A stretch of DNA of 64,000 nt from an uncultured Clostridia bacterium (lineage in GTDB: Bacteria; Bacillota; Clostridia; TANB77; CAG-508): NCBI GenBank assembly GCA_934177725.1, contig CAKPPO010000002.1:42981-106980 (forward strand), read 5' to 3'. Position numbers and translations under genes: made by a program. Below, in pieces: positions 23,650 through 32,508 of the stretch; within the stretch, counting starts at the first letter, position 1, and the number at the start of each line of letters is the position of its first letter. The notes under the pieces were generated by a model. It had not been told where the DNA came from, did no database searches, and saw only the letters and a list, made by a program, of their open reading frames with translations.

Positions 23650-25059
23650 ATGCAAAATAATATAAATAATAATATGAATGATGTTACAAAGAGAGTTGAA
23701 GAAGTTGCCTTATATGTCAGGGTTTCTACAGAAGAGCAAGCATTAAATGGCGATAGTTTAAGAACCCAAAGAGAGGAATTAACTAAATATGCACTAGCAA
23801 ATCATTTTCATATAATGGGAATTTATGAAGATGATGGCTTTTCTGCTACTAATTTAAAACGTCCTGCACTTCAAAGAATGTTAGAAGATGTAAAAAGTGG
23901 TAAAATTACTAGAATACTTATTACTAAATTAGATAGACTCTCTCGTGGGGTTAGAAATTATTATAAAATTTTAGATGTATTAGACGAAAATGATGTTTAT
24001 TGGACAACTATATTCGAAAAATATGATAGTTCTACAGCTAATGGAAGATTACATATAAACATTATGCTTTCTGTTGCAGAGAACGAATCTGCACAGACTT
24101 CTGAACGTATTAAAAGTGTATTTAAAAATAAAGTGCAACAAAAAGAAATAATAAGTGGAAAAATCCCTTTAGGTTATAAAAAAGATGATAAAAAATTAGT
24201 AATAGATGAAGATATGGCTTCTATAATACAAGATACATTTGATTATTTTATAAAAAATGGTAGTGTTTATAAAACACAAGAGCATATTTGTTTAGAACAT
24301 TTCTATATTACATATGCTAGAACTCGTTATTTATTATCTAATAAAATATATATAGGAATTAAAACAACAAAAAAATATGGAGAAATAGAAAATTTTTGTG
24401 AACCTATAATAGATAATAAAACTTTTGAACAAACACAATTAATATTAGAAAAAAACGAAAGAAAAAGAACTGCAAAATCTGATGGCTTTATCTTTTCAGG
24501 ATTACTAAAATGTCCTGAATGTGGAACTAGACTTAGCGGTAAATTTTGCAAAAACTTACCTCCTACATGCACTTATTATTATATGTGTAATAACAATCAT
24601 TTGAGAAGAAAATGTTCTAATAGTAAATACTTGAATGAAGTAAAAATAGAAAACAAATTACTTGATATATTAGTTCCTCAAATAGAACAATATATTGATA
24701 TATGTACTTCCAAAAAAGTAAGTGTAAAAACAAAAGATCATTCTAAAGAAATTGCAACATTAAATAAACAATTAGAGAAATTGAGAGATTTGTATATTAA
24801 AGACTTAATACAAATAGAACACTATGAAAAAGAATACAAAGAATTAACTGATAAATTAGATGTTCTTACTAAAACTTTAATCGTTCCAAAAGATAAAGAA
24901 CAAAATGATAATACTAAAAATCTAAAATCTTTCTTAACTAAAGATTTTCGTAAAAATTATAATGAACTATCAAGAGAACAAAAAAGAAGAATTTGGGTTT
25001 CTATTATAGATTATATAGATATAGACGAAAACTATAATATGAACGTATTTTTTATTTAG
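23650..25059 (+). CDS. int: large serine recombinase (integrase)
   Basis: A 469-residue large serine recombinase. The N-terminal resolvase domain has the nucleophile Ser26 in YVRVSTEEQ and the conserved arginines in ITRILITKLDRLSRG. The recombinase domain follows (about 160-250), then a zinc ribbon (LKCPECGTRLSG...CNNNHLRRKC) and a coiled coil near 370-420. It catalyses phage integration and, with a directionality factor, excision. It lies at the extreme right of the prophage, next to the split host gene. Confidence 0.95.
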   Translation: MQNNINNNMNDVTKRVEEVALYVRVSTEEQALNGDSLRTQREELTKYALANHFHIMGIYEDDGFSATNLKRPALQRMLEDVKSGKITRILITKLDRLSRGVRNYYKILDVLDENDVYWTTIFEKYDSSTANGRLHINIMLSVAENESAQTSERIKSVFKNKVQQKEIISGKIPLGYKKDDKKLVIDEDMASIIQDTFDYFIKNGSVYKTQEHICLEHFYITYARTRYLLSNKIYIGIKTTKKYGEIENFCEPIIDNKTFEQTQLILEKNERKRTAKSDGFIFSGLLKCPECGTRLSGKFCKNLPPTCTYYYMCNNNHLRRKCSNSKYLNEVKIENKLLDILVPQIEQYIDICTSKKVSVKTKDHSKEIATLNKQLEKLRDLYIKDLIQIEHYEKEYKELTDKLDVLTKTLIVPKDKEQNDNTKNLKSFLTKDFRKNYNELSREQKRRIWVSIIDYIDIDENYNMNVFFI

Positions 25060-25085
25060 CCCTAGTTTAGCACTTTTTTTGATAA
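25060..25085. other. probable attachment-site junction (attR)
   Basis: Between the integrase stop (25059) and the first codon of the truncated host frame (25086, preceded by an in-frame stop) the sequence switches from phage to host. Serine integrases use a two-base core within about 50 bp, which cannot be located without the left junction. Confidence 0.5.
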
Positions 25086-25457
25086 CCAGAAGACAACAGA
25101 AACGTTATATATGGCGTTATAAAAGATTGCTATGGCGATCCTGTACGTGATGCTGTTGTTAAACTTATAGAAATAATATGTGAATGTGGTAAGGAAGAAA
25201 GAAGACCTGTTTCTCATACTTTCACAGACAAAGATGGTGAGTTCGTATTTGGTCCTTTATGTGCTAACAAAATGTATGCAATACAAATTTGGGTAGATAA
25301 TGTAAAACATTGTAAAGTTTGCACAGAATGTAAACGTGAAGGAAAATGCTTAAAAGGTGTTAAATTAGATTGTAAACATGATTACAAATGCGAGAAAAAG
25401 GATTGTGTAAGATCTGAAGAATGTTCTAAATGTCCTAACACTCCAAGCTGTTGCTAA
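25086..25457 (+). pseudogene. 3' part of a host gene split by the prophage
   Basis: An open frame of 123 codons without a start codon for the first 62. It reads NVIYGVIKDCYGDPVRDAVV and on through TDKDGEFVFGPL, the pattern of a carboxypeptidase-regulatory-like beta sandwich, followed by a cysteine-rich tail with 13 Cys (KVCTECKREGKCL...CPNTPSCC). The missing 5' half should be at the left end of the prophage. A surface or spore-associated role is possible but unproven. Confidence 0.8.
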
Positions 25458-25591
25458 TTATAAAGTATTTTAATTTTGCATATTTATTTTATGTAAAAAA
25501 TCATCTATTCTTATAATAAAAAACCAGAATTAAAATTTATCTTCTATAGAAAATTATCATACTATGATAGCTTTCCTAGAATATAAAAACG

Positions 25592-25617
25592 AGCCTACAC
25601 TTTTTTGTGTAGGCTTT
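25592..25617 (+). terminator. terminator after split gene
   Basis: AGCCTACAC (25592-25600) and GTGTAGGCT (25607-25615) form a perfect 9-pair stem with a T6 loop, followed by TTTG. It can serve the gene on either side. The 130 bases between the split gene and this hairpin hold nothing recognisable. Confidence 0.7.
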
Positions 25618-25621
25618 GTAT

Positions 25622-25768
25622 TTATAATATTCCCATTTTTCTAGCAAATTGTCTTCCCTTTTTTATCATTTGCTTTTTGTTTTTTCCTGACATTTCTTTA
25701 TAAACCATCATAGCTCCTGCAGAAACCATTCCGCCAATTATCATACCTTTTACAAACTTCATATTCAT
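25622..25768 (-). CDS. small YtxH-like protein, 48 aa
   Basis: The ATG at 25768 follows AGGAGG. MNMKFVKGMIIGGMVSAGAM is a glycine-rich membrane helix, followed by a basic tail ending with GRQFARKMGIL. It resembles the YtxH-type single-pass proteins. Not previously obvious because it is so short. Confidence 0.6.
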   Translation of the reverse strand: MNMKFVKGMIIGGMVSAGAMMVYKEMSGKNKKQMIKKGRQFARKMGIL

Positions 25769-25796
25769 TTATTACCTCCTTTTTATTTTTCTATTA

Positions 25797-26177
25797 TTAT
25801 GGATTTTTTCTTTTAATTTTATACTCCCTGAAAAGTCTGTATGTTTCATAAATCGCTATAATTAGTATAAAACCGGCAAAAAATTTTTTTAACAAACTAG
25901 AATCAATATTACTTGATATTATTGCTCCCATAATAGCTCCTAATACTCCAAATATGGAAATAATTGAAGCTAATTTCAAATCTACATTTTTGTATTTTAA
26001 ATTAGTATATATTGCAACTATTGAGGTTGGAATAAAAAACACCAAATTTGTAGCTTGTGCTATATGTTGGTCTAAACCTGAAAAAACTGATAATAAAAGA
26101 ATTAATATACTTCCTCCGCCCATTCCAAGTCCTGTTACAATTCCTGCTATTATACCAAACAGAATTATTACTATCAT
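25797..26177 (-). CDS. TauE/SafE family transporter, half-size subunit B
   Basis: A 126-residue membrane protein with four helices. The N-terminus MIVIILFGIIAGIVTGLGMG, GGGSILILLL carries the family's glycine-rich signature. It is half the length of usual 250-residue TauE/SafE anion exporters; the other half is the neighbouring gene. Two such halves presumably pair in the membrane. The substrate is unknown (sulfite or sulfoacetate in studied members). Confidence 0.75.
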   Translation of the reverse strand: MIVIILFGIIAGIVTGLGMGGGSILILLLSVFSGLDQHIAQATNLVFFIPTSIVAIYTNLKYKNVDLKLASIISIFGVLGAIMGAIISSNIDSSLLKKFFAGFILIIAIYETYRLFREYKIKRKNP

Positions 26178-26259
26178 TTGTTACTCATATAATCAATTTT
26201 ATAGAAATTCTAATCTATTTAATTAATTTCCTTTCTTTTAATTTTCATCACATATATGT

Positions 26260-26613
26260 TTACTGAATTAACATTTTTATTGAAACATAAAATAAAAATA
26301 TTGTAAATAAAATTCGTACATATATAGTTGGTATCTTTCTTAATAATTTCGTTCCTATTATTCCGCCAATTACCCCACCTATTGCACAATATATTCCAAT
26401 TTTCCAGTCTATATAATTTTGTCTATAATAAAAAATACTACTTGCTATAACCATTGGTAATATGCAGAGCACTGCTGTTCCTCTTGCTTTTTTATCTTCC
26501 GTTTTTAATAGATATATAAATGCTGGCACTAAAATTAACCCTCCACCTGAAGCAAACAAACCGCATATTATTCCTGCTGCAAAACCAATTAATGGTCTTT
26601 TCATCTCTTTCAT
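26260..26613 (-). CDS. TauE/SafE family transporter, half-size subunit A
   Basis: A 117-residue half transporter: LIGFAAGIICGLFASGGGLI is the same glycine-rich re-entrant signature as in the next gene, followed by KARGTAVLCILPMVIASSIF. The two genes are separated by 82 bases, with no frameshift signal, so the split is ancestral rather than damage. Confidence 0.75.
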   Translation of the reverse strand: MKEMKRPLIGFAAGIICGLFASGGGLILVPAFIYLLKTEDKKARGTAVLCILPMVIASSIFYYRQNYIDWKIGIYCAIGGVIGGIIGTKLLRKIPTIYVRILFTIFLFYVSIKMLIQ

Positions 26614-26663
26614 TTCATTTTCCTTTTATTTTTTAGTATGCAATTTTTCAAAAATTTTATTCA

Positions 26664-26723
26664 GGACATTTGGGGACGGGTCAATTTTGTCCTTGGACAT
26701 TTGGGGACGGGTCACTTTTGTCC
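26664..26723. repeat. tandem pair of GGGGACGGGTCA repeats
   Basis: Two 29-base copies, 26664-26692 and 26695-26723, identical except for AATT against ACTT. Each has the form GGACATTTGGGGACGGGTCA plus CTTTTGTCC. An exact reverse copy is at 63893-63921. They fill the gap between the transporter and the cysteine desulfurase genes. Confidence 0.85.
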
Positions 26724-26756
26724 TTTACATAAACTGAAATAATTGATATGTTTTTA

Positions 26757-27881
26757 TTATATAATCTTTAACAATTGTTCTACTAAAAAATCTATATCTT
26801 CTTTTGTGTTATCATCTCCTAAAGTAATTCTTAAAGCACCATTTGCAAATTCCTTGTCAAGTCCTATTGCAACTAACACATGCGAAGGATTAGACGAACC
26901 AGAACTGCATGCGCTTCCAGTTGATGCACATATTCCTTTTTCGTCTAATTTAAGCAATAATTCTTCCCCATCTACATTTGGAAATGATACATTTGCATTT
27001 CCCGGTAATCTTTTTTCTATACTTCCATTTATTTTGCAATTTGGTATTTTCTCTTTTAATTGTGAAAAATAATAATCTCTTAAATCTGTTAGTTTTTTTA
27101 TATGTTCATCTAAATTTTTATCTGCTATTTCTATTGCCTTTCCTAAACCTACGATTCCTGCGACATTCTCTGTTCCAGATCTTTTATTCTTTTCTTGGTG
27201 TCCTCCATCTTGGATTCTATCAAATTGTATTCCTTCTCTTACATATAATGCGCCCACTCCTTTAGGTCCATAAAATTTATGTGCAGACATCGATAATAAA
27301 TCTATATTCATTTCATTCACATCTATTTTTGCATTTCCTATAGCCTGAACACAATCTGTATGAAATATTATTTGATACTTTTTTGCAATTTCTCCTATTT
27401 GTTTTATTGGCTCTATAGTTCCTATTTCGTTGTTTGCAAACATTATACTTATAAGAATTGTATCTGGTCTTATTGATTTTTCTAATTCTTCTAATGAAAT
27501 AGAACCTTCTTCATCTACATTTAAATATGTTATATTAAAACCTTGTTTCTCTAATGTTTTACAACTTTCTAAAATTGCTGGATGTTCAATTCTACTTGTA
27601 ATTATATGTTTTCCTTTTTGCATATTTGCATATGCAACTCCCTTTAATGCTAAATTATCTGATTCTGTGCCACAAGATGTAAAATATATTTCCTTTACTT
27701 TAGAATTAATTGCATTTGCTACTTTCTGCCTTGCATCTTCTATTGCTCTTTTAGATTGTCTTGCTATAGAATAAATTGATGATGCATTTCCATACTGCAT
27801 ATTGAAATATGGTATCATTTCTCTTAAAACTTCTTCTTTTACTCTTGTTGTAGCTGCATGATCAAAATATCTTATATTCAT
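26757..27881 (-). CDS. cysteine desulfurase
   Basis: A 374-residue PLP enzyme of the NifS/IscS class. The pyridoxal lysine is in SMSAHKFYGPKGVGALYV (around residue 200) and the catalytic cysteine in the loop ASTGSACSSGSSNPSH (around 322). The N-terminal FDHAATTRVKEEVLREM is typical. It supplies persulfide sulfur; the mnmA gene 5 kb away probably uses it for tRNA 2-thiouridine. Monocistronic, with a normal ribosome site. Confidence 0.93.
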   Translation of the reverse strand: MNIRYFDHAATTRVKEEVLREMIPYFNMQYGNASSIYSIARQSKRAIEDARQKVANAINSKVKEIYFTSCGTESDNLALKGVAYANMQKGKHIITSRIEHPAILESCKTLEKQGFNITYLNVDEEGSISLEELEKSIRPDTILISIMFANNEIGTIEPIKQIGEIAKKYQIIFHTDCVQAIGNAKIDVNEMNIDLLSMSAHKFYGPKGVGALYVREGIQFDRIQDGGHQEKNKRSGTENVAGIVGLGKAIEIADKNLDEHIKKLTDLRDYYFSQLKEKIPNCKINGSIEKRLPGNANVSFPNVDGEELLLKLDEKGICASTGSACSSGSSNPSHVLVAIGLDKEFANGALRITLGDDNTKEDIDFLVEQLLKII

Positions 27882-27957
27882 ATTAAAAACTCTCCTTTTA
27901 CCGTTTTTAATATTATATTATTTTAAACTTATATTATTCTAATATAAGTTTAAAAAT

Positions 27958-28539
27958 CTATCTTTCTGTTTGATTATCCTTTTTTATATTTTGCTCATTT
28001 GCTAATAACTCTTCTCTTTTAGCTATTTTATCTTCTATTTCTTGTCTAAATTCTTTATTTATTGCATTTTTTAGTTCTTGTTCAAATTCTCGATGTGTTT
28101 TACCTTTTATTATTTTACTCATATCTTTTGTTTGTGTTTCTTCACTCCCTAGAAAAAATTCTTTTATTTTTTCTACAATACCTTTTTTCTTTTTTTGCGT
28201 TTTTGTTGGAATATCCATTTCGAAATTGCTTTTGTGCTTTTCATATGCTACTATTGCTTGTTCTATTTTCTTTCTTTTTTTGCGTTCTTCTAATAATGTT
28301 TCTTGTTCTTTTTTTATTTCTTCACGATATGTTTTTGTATATTTTCTGTTTTCATCTCTTCTCTTTTGTTCTAAACTCAAATAACTATCTTTTTTTTCAT
28401 TTATTAGTTTATTTTTTGCACTTTTTATAGATGCCTCTGTTGGTTCTAAATTATTTTCTTCAAGGACTTGTAGTATTGCATCTATTTCTAGTTGTTTCTC
28501 TTGACTAGCCAAAATATCTTTTATTTTATCTTCAACCAT
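27958..28539 (-). CDS. charged coiled-coil protein, unknown
   Basis: A 193-residue protein, more than 40 percent Lys plus Glu, predicted long helices (MVEDKIKDILASQEKQLEID, ENRKYTKTYREEIKKEQETL). No membrane segment and no recognised domain. Located between a cysteine desulfurase and a small membrane protein. Confidence 0.55.
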   Translation of the reverse strand: MVEDKIKDILASQEKQLEIDAILQVLEENNLEPTEASIKSAKNKLINEKKDSYLSLEQKRRDENRKYTKTYREEIKKEQETLLEERKKRKKIEQAIVAYEKHKSNFEMDIPTKTQKKKKGIVEKIKEFFLGSEETQTKDMSKIIKGKTHREFEQELKNAINKEFRQEIEDKIAKREELLANEQNIKKDNQTER

Positions 28540-28650
28540 ACAAACATAACTCCATCATATATCTTTATAATTACATTATATGCAAAATGTCCTAGAAATA
28601 TAATCTTTCTAGGACATTTATATATATATGAGTTTTTTATGTTATCAAAT

Positions 28651-28986
28651 TTAATTAGATGATGCCCATCTTAATACTTTAATATCTTTATATGTATTTA
28701 GGACATCTTCATATTTTTCGTATTCTTCTTCCCAAATCATTTTTGGTACTTTATCAAAAGCATCGAATACTTTTTCAGCTTCCATTAAGAAAATTATTTG
28801 TTCTTGTGTACTCATTTTTTTATATCTTTTTGAAAAAGCATATAATTTATCTAACATTTGGTTTGCTTCTATAAAGCTCCAAAAATCTTTTACGTTTATT
28901 CCTGCTAATTTTAATTGCATAACAGCATATGCTGCAAGTGCTACTATTGTAAATAATAATATATAAATAATTGTCATTAGTTCCAT
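28651..28986 (-). CDS. single-pass membrane protein, unknown
   Basis: The ATG at 28986 (MELMTIIYILLFTIVALAAY) is chosen because AAGGTGG lies before it; an earlier start would add 39 AT-rich residues. One N-terminal membrane helix, then a helical domain of about 80 residues with EEYEKYEDVLNTYKDIKVL. Not recognised. Confidence 0.6.
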   Translation of the reverse strand: MELMTIIYILLFTIVALAAYAVMQLKLAGINVKDFWSFIEANQMLDKLYAFSKRYKKMSTQEQIIFLMEAEKVFDAFDKVPKMIWEEEYEKYEDVLNTYKDIKVLRWASSN

Positions 28987-29089
28987 TTTTTCCACCTTCT
29001 CTTTTGAATATACTATTATTATAACACTTTTGTAATTATTGTGCAACATTTTTGTAATATTTTTGTAACAATTTTGTAATATTTGTTTT

Positions 29090-29797
29090 TTATAATTTTT
29101 CAAATTCTTCTAATCTTTGACTATAAGCGGCTTTTAAGTCTTCTTCAAAAACTAAACTTTTTTTATTAATTTTCATTTTCTCAAGTAATTTTTCAGTAAA
29201 TAATGGGTTTAATATTAATATTGGTCCTATTAAATATGTTCCTATAAAATTATTTTTCATTATTCCCTCTAGCTTAGATTCTTTGTTTAGACCTATTCCT
29301 TTTTCTACTTTTGCAAAATAATTTTCTTCATTATTACCATATGCAAAAGTAAATTGGCTCTTAAATCCTACTATATCTATGTCTTCCCATTTTCCAATAA
29401 AAATACTATTATGTCTGTGAAGCATATCTCTTTTTGCATAAATATCGAATATTCCTAGTGCTTCTATTTTACTTCCATCTTCATTTTCAATGTATTTGCC
29501 AAAAATTTCTATAGCATTTCCAGTTATTAAAAAAATAACATTTTTTTCTATAAGTTCTTCAATTCTTTCCTTGTATGGTTTCAATTTTGTTATTACCTTT
29601 TCTTGCATATTTTCTGTCATTGGACCTAAATATATGAAATTAACTTTTTCTTTTGCAAAACAAGGTTCTTCATCAAATGCCGTTTCTATAAAATTTGCAT
29701 CTGGTAAACATTTTTTTAAATATTTCATATTGCTTATATCACCATACAAATTACAAAACTCTGGAAATAAAATTTCTATTTTTAATTTTTCTTCCAT
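29090..29797 (-). CDS. gatD: GatD-like amidotransferase lacking catalytic Cys and His
   Basis: A 235-residue class I glutamine amidotransferase-like protein paired with MurT, four bases downstream of it. Known GatD proteins supply ammonia from glutamine to amidate lipid II. The nucleophile motif CGGYQLLG reads here TGNAIEIFG, and the catalytic His in GTYLHGP reads GTYLIGP. LEILFPEFCNLYGDISNMKY and GNNEENYF are kept. It is therefore likely to be a structural partner only, or ammonia is used directly. Confidence 0.8.
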   Translation of the reverse strand: MEEKLKIEILFPEFCNLYGDISNMKYLKKCLPDANFIETAFDEEPCFAKEKVNFIYLGPMTENMQEKVITKLKPYKERIEELIEKNVIFLITGNAIEIFGKYIENEDGSKIEALGIFDIYAKRDMLHRHNSIFIGKWEDIDIVGFKSQFTFAYGNNEENYFAKVEKGIGLNKESKLEGIMKNNFIGTYLIGPILILNPLFTEKLLEKMKINKKSLVFEEDLKAAYSQRLEEFEKL

Positions 29798-29800
29798 GCC

Positions 29801-31183
29801 TTATTCCATTCCTTTCATGCTTTCTATTTTTTTAATAACTCTATCTTTAATTTCATTTTTTAATTCTATTGAATATAAATCATGTAATATAAATATTTTA
29901 TCTATATTTTCTAAATTTAATTTTTCTACTAATGAAACTTCATCTCTTTGGCATACTACCTTATTCATATCTATGTTTGCCATTTGAAATCTCACTTTTG
30001 TATCTAAATATCTTGCTCCTGCTGTTAATATTTGTTTAATTGAATCATCATTTAAGAATTCAAAGTCTGTATCGTAATGCCATGCAATATTTTCAGAACC
30101 TGATGCTGCCTCGTGAAGATCATCTAAAAGTACAAATACTGCTTTGTTTCCACTTTCTTTTCTTACATAATCAAATGCTCTTGAGCAAGCTATTGGATTC
30201 ATTCCTTTTGAAAGTTGAGTAATAACTTCAATTCCATTTACTTCTTGTTTGCTATATCTTGTGTCTACTATTTTTTGTTTTTTTAGTACAGGATTTATTT
30301 GTTCTTTAGTTAGACCTATTTCTTTTAAAACTGTTATTGTAGCAAGCATGTTGTAAACATTTATAATATTGTTATTTATTAAATCATACTCTTCTAACTC
30401 TTCTTCATGTTTAATTGTCATTTTTTTATTTTCTAAATCTAATTTTGTTATTTCATAATCTATAGCTGGTGATTTGAAATCACATTTACTGCAATGAGCT
30501 CGTCCTATATGATTGTATCTTACAAAATCATATTCTAATTTACTATTACATTTAGGGCATACAATAATATCTCTTGCTATATTTTCACATTTATCTGTGT
30601 CTGTAGGTAATCTATCTATTCCAAAGTATACTCTTCTATTTTCAGGTGATAGATTGCTTACTATTAAATCATCTCCATTTAATATAAGTTTAGTCTCTTT
30701 TGGAATATTTGTACTTAGCATGTTTGATATAAATTCTGTATGCGCATTTCTCATTAATGAATCTCTAAATAAGTTTGTGCATATTAGATATGTTGGTTTT
30801 ACATATGGATACACTCTTATAGAGCTTCTTTCATCTATTTCAAATACAGCCATATCTTTCTTTTGGTTTCCTTTTAAGTTTGCTCCTTTTATAAATGTTG
30901 AAGCTATACCTGAATTTGTATTTGATCCTAATTGATTATCTATAAAATCATAATTATTTTCTCTTAAACAATCTTCTATCATATTACATACTGTAGTTTT
31001 TCCATTTGTTCCCGTAACTGCAATTATTGTTTTTGGCTTTCCTATTTGGTCTAAAAAGTTTGGACATAAAGTTATTGCAAGCTTTCCTGGAAATTGTGTA
31101 GCATCTCTTCTTATCACTTTTAATGCTATTACAGATATTTTTGCTAAATAAAATGCAAAATAAAATCTTATACTTTTCTTCAT
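29801..31183 (-). CDS. murT: MurT, lipid II amidation ligase
   Basis: A 460-residue Mur ligase-like protein: ATP site IIAVTGTNGKTTVCNMIEDC near residue 65, a C4 zinc ribbon CPKCNSKLE...HCSKC around 205-230 that distinguishes MurT, and the DUF1727 C-terminal domain. MurT/GatD amidate the D-isoglutamate of lipid II. The last domain keeps WHYDTDFEFL, near the residue that helps the GatD triad. The two genes form an operon. Confidence 0.93.
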   Translation of the reverse strand: MKKSIRFYFAFYLAKISVIALKVIRRDATQFPGKLAITLCPNFLDQIGKPKTIIAVTGTNGKTTVCNMIEDCLRENNYDFIDNQLGSNTNSGIASTFIKGANLKGNQKKDMAVFEIDERSSIRVYPYVKPTYLICTNLFRDSLMRNAHTEFISNMLSTNIPKETKLILNGDDLIVSNLSPENRRVYFGIDRLPTDTDKCENIARDIIVCPKCNSKLEYDFVRYNHIGRAHCSKCDFKSPAIDYEITKLDLENKKMTIKHEEELEEYDLINNNIINVYNMLATITVLKEIGLTKEQINPVLKKQKIVDTRYSKQEVNGIEVITQLSKGMNPIACSRAFDYVRKESGNKAVFVLLDDLHEAASGSENIAWHYDTDFEFLNDDSIKQILTAGARYLDTKVRFQMANIDMNKVVCQRDEVSLVEKLNLENIDKIFILHDLYSIELKNEIKDRVIKKIESMKGME

Positions 31184-31309
31184 TTTTTTCCCCTCTTTGT
31201 TGGTCTTTTGCTTATTTTATCTTTATTTTAGTTTTTTATCAATAGAATACATTAAATTTTTAATATTATTTTGCTTTTTATCTCATATATTTATAGTAAG
31301 GTGACGCAC

Positions 31310-32131
31310 ATGAATATTTTTATTATTACTAAAAAACATATTTCAATTTTTATTGTTGCAATATGTTTACTCATTTTTAGTTTTTCTTTTTATTGTATTT
31401 TTGCAAAAAGTACTAGTTCTTTTTGCTATGAAAACAGTGTCTTTTGTGTCAGTACTTTATCTGATTTTAAAGAAGGCTCTTCTTATGATATTCAAGAAAA
31501 AATAGATAGTGTTTATTTATCAAAAGAAAAAGTGGCTTATTTAACTTTTGATGATGGACCTACAAAAGTTGCTACTACCAAAGTTTTAGATATTTTAAAA
31601 GAGGAAGATGTAAAAGCTACTTTTTTTGTTATTGGTTATAGGGTAAAAGAATTTCCTGAAACTGTAAAGAGAGAATATGAAGAAGGACATTTTGTCGCTA
31701 ATCATACATATTCTCATAAAAATTCTAAACTCTATCAAAGTAAAGATACTTTTTTAAATGAATTAAAATCTTCTGAAAATGCTATTTCTGAAGCAATTGG
31801 TGTTTCTTACACTTCTCATCTTTTTCGTTTTCCTAATGGTTCTAAAGGAACTTCATACTCAGGAAGCAAGAAAAAATGTATTCAATATTTAAAGGAAATA
31901 AATTATGGGTATGTAGATTGGAACGCTTTAAACCAAGATTCAATTGGTCATTATACTGCTTCCCAACTTCTTACTAATCTGAAAAAAAGTTGCAAAAACA
32001 AAGATAGCTTAGTTGTACTAATGCATGACACTGCTGACGTAAGTAGATCTTATTTAGCACTCCAAGATTCTATAAGATTTTTGAAAGATGAGGGTTATAC
32101 TTTTAAAACTTTTGAAGAATTTGTTAAATAG
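31310..32131 (+). CDS. polysaccharide deacetylase (NodB family)
   Basis: The ATG at 31310 is preceded by AAGGTG; an in-frame start 13 codons upstream is weaker. N-terminal signal anchor (residues 8-30), then the NodB domain: YLTFDDGPTKVAT (catalytic Asp and metal Asp), HFVANHTYSH (metal His pair), RFPNGSKG, and VVLMHDTAD. Such enzymes remove acetyl groups from peptidoglycan or chitin-like polymers at the surface; PdaA-type enzymes act in spore cortex. Confidence 0.9.
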   Translation: MNIFIITKKHISIFIVAICLLIFSFSFYCIFAKSTSSFCYENSVFCVSTLSDFKEGSSYDIQEKIDSVYLSKEKVAYLTFDDGPTKVATTKVLDILKEEDVKATFFVIGYRVKEFPETVKREYEEGHFVANHTYSHKNSKLYQSKDTFLNELKSSENAISEAIGVSYTSHLFRFPNGSKGTSYSGSKKKCIQYLKEINYGYVDWNALNQDSIGHYTASQLLTNLKKSCKNKDSLVVLMHDTADVSRSYLALQDSIRFLKDEGYTFKTFEEFVK

Positions 32132-32132
32132 T

Positions 32133-32173
32133 AAAACGTCACAATTTGGGACTGTCCCTAATTGTGACGTTTT
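32133..32173. terminator. palindromic repeat acting as bidirectional terminator
   Basis: AAAACGTCACAATT and AATTGTGACGTTTT are perfect inverted arms around GGGACTGTCCC. It separates the convergent deacetylase and 32178 genes. It belongs to the same GGGAC-core repeat family found elsewhere in the window. Confidence 0.75.
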
Positions 32174-32177
32174 TGTT

Positions 32178-32429
32178 TTATTTATTATTTCGTATGTAAC
32201 CTTCTAGTCTAAATAAAAAGTCTTCAATGTTTGATAAACGCATTTCAAATACTTGATTTGTCATATCGCTTATTTCATTGTATTCTTGCATTTTCATTAG
32301 TTTTTTCATAATTTCTTTAAAATTCTTTTGTGATTGGTTTGACAATAACTCTTGTCCATCTTTTAGTTCATTTAAAATTACATTTATTTCTTCGATTTGG
32401 TTATCTGCCATAGGATTTTCTCCTTGCAT
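32178..32429 (-). CDS. small helical protein, 83 aa, unknown
   Basis: Starts at 32429 seven bases after AGAGGTG. Coiled-coil-like (EEINVILNELKDGQELLSNQ), ending near LFRLEGYIRNNK. It is next to mnmA but separated by about 80 bases. Not recognised. Confidence 0.55.
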   Translation of the reverse strand: MQGENPMADNQIEEINVILNELKDGQELLSNQSQKNFKEIMKKLMKMQEYNEISDMTNQVFEMRLSNIEDFLFRLEGYIRNNK

Positions 32430-32508
32430 AAAATCACCTCTTTCGAATAATATAGATATATTTTACCAATTAATTACAATAAAGTCAATATTTTTACGAA
32501 ATTTTGTT

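Larger units (their letters stand above)
1..25085. mobile_element. prophage, siphovirus-like, left end outside window
   Basis: A contiguous phage genome: late structural genes, early/replication genes, immunity region and large serine integrase in the usual order. Almost everything from 1 to 21802 is transcribed leftward; repressor, ImmA-like and integrase genes run rightward. The right boundary is placed just after the integrase stop because the next open frame is a 5'-truncated host gene that starts without an initiation codon. Tape measure, tail tip, holin and lysin genes are not in the window and presumably lie to the left, as does the other half of the host gene. Five of its genes contain CGG frameshift sites, two of which restore ATGA coupling to the next gene, so the disruptions do not look like simple decay. 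Confidence 0.93.

Noticed and set aside
26178..26259. The two TauE/SafE genes as one frameshifted gene
   Set aside because: They are separated by 82 bases with stop and start of their own, and each carries a complete half with the glycine signature.
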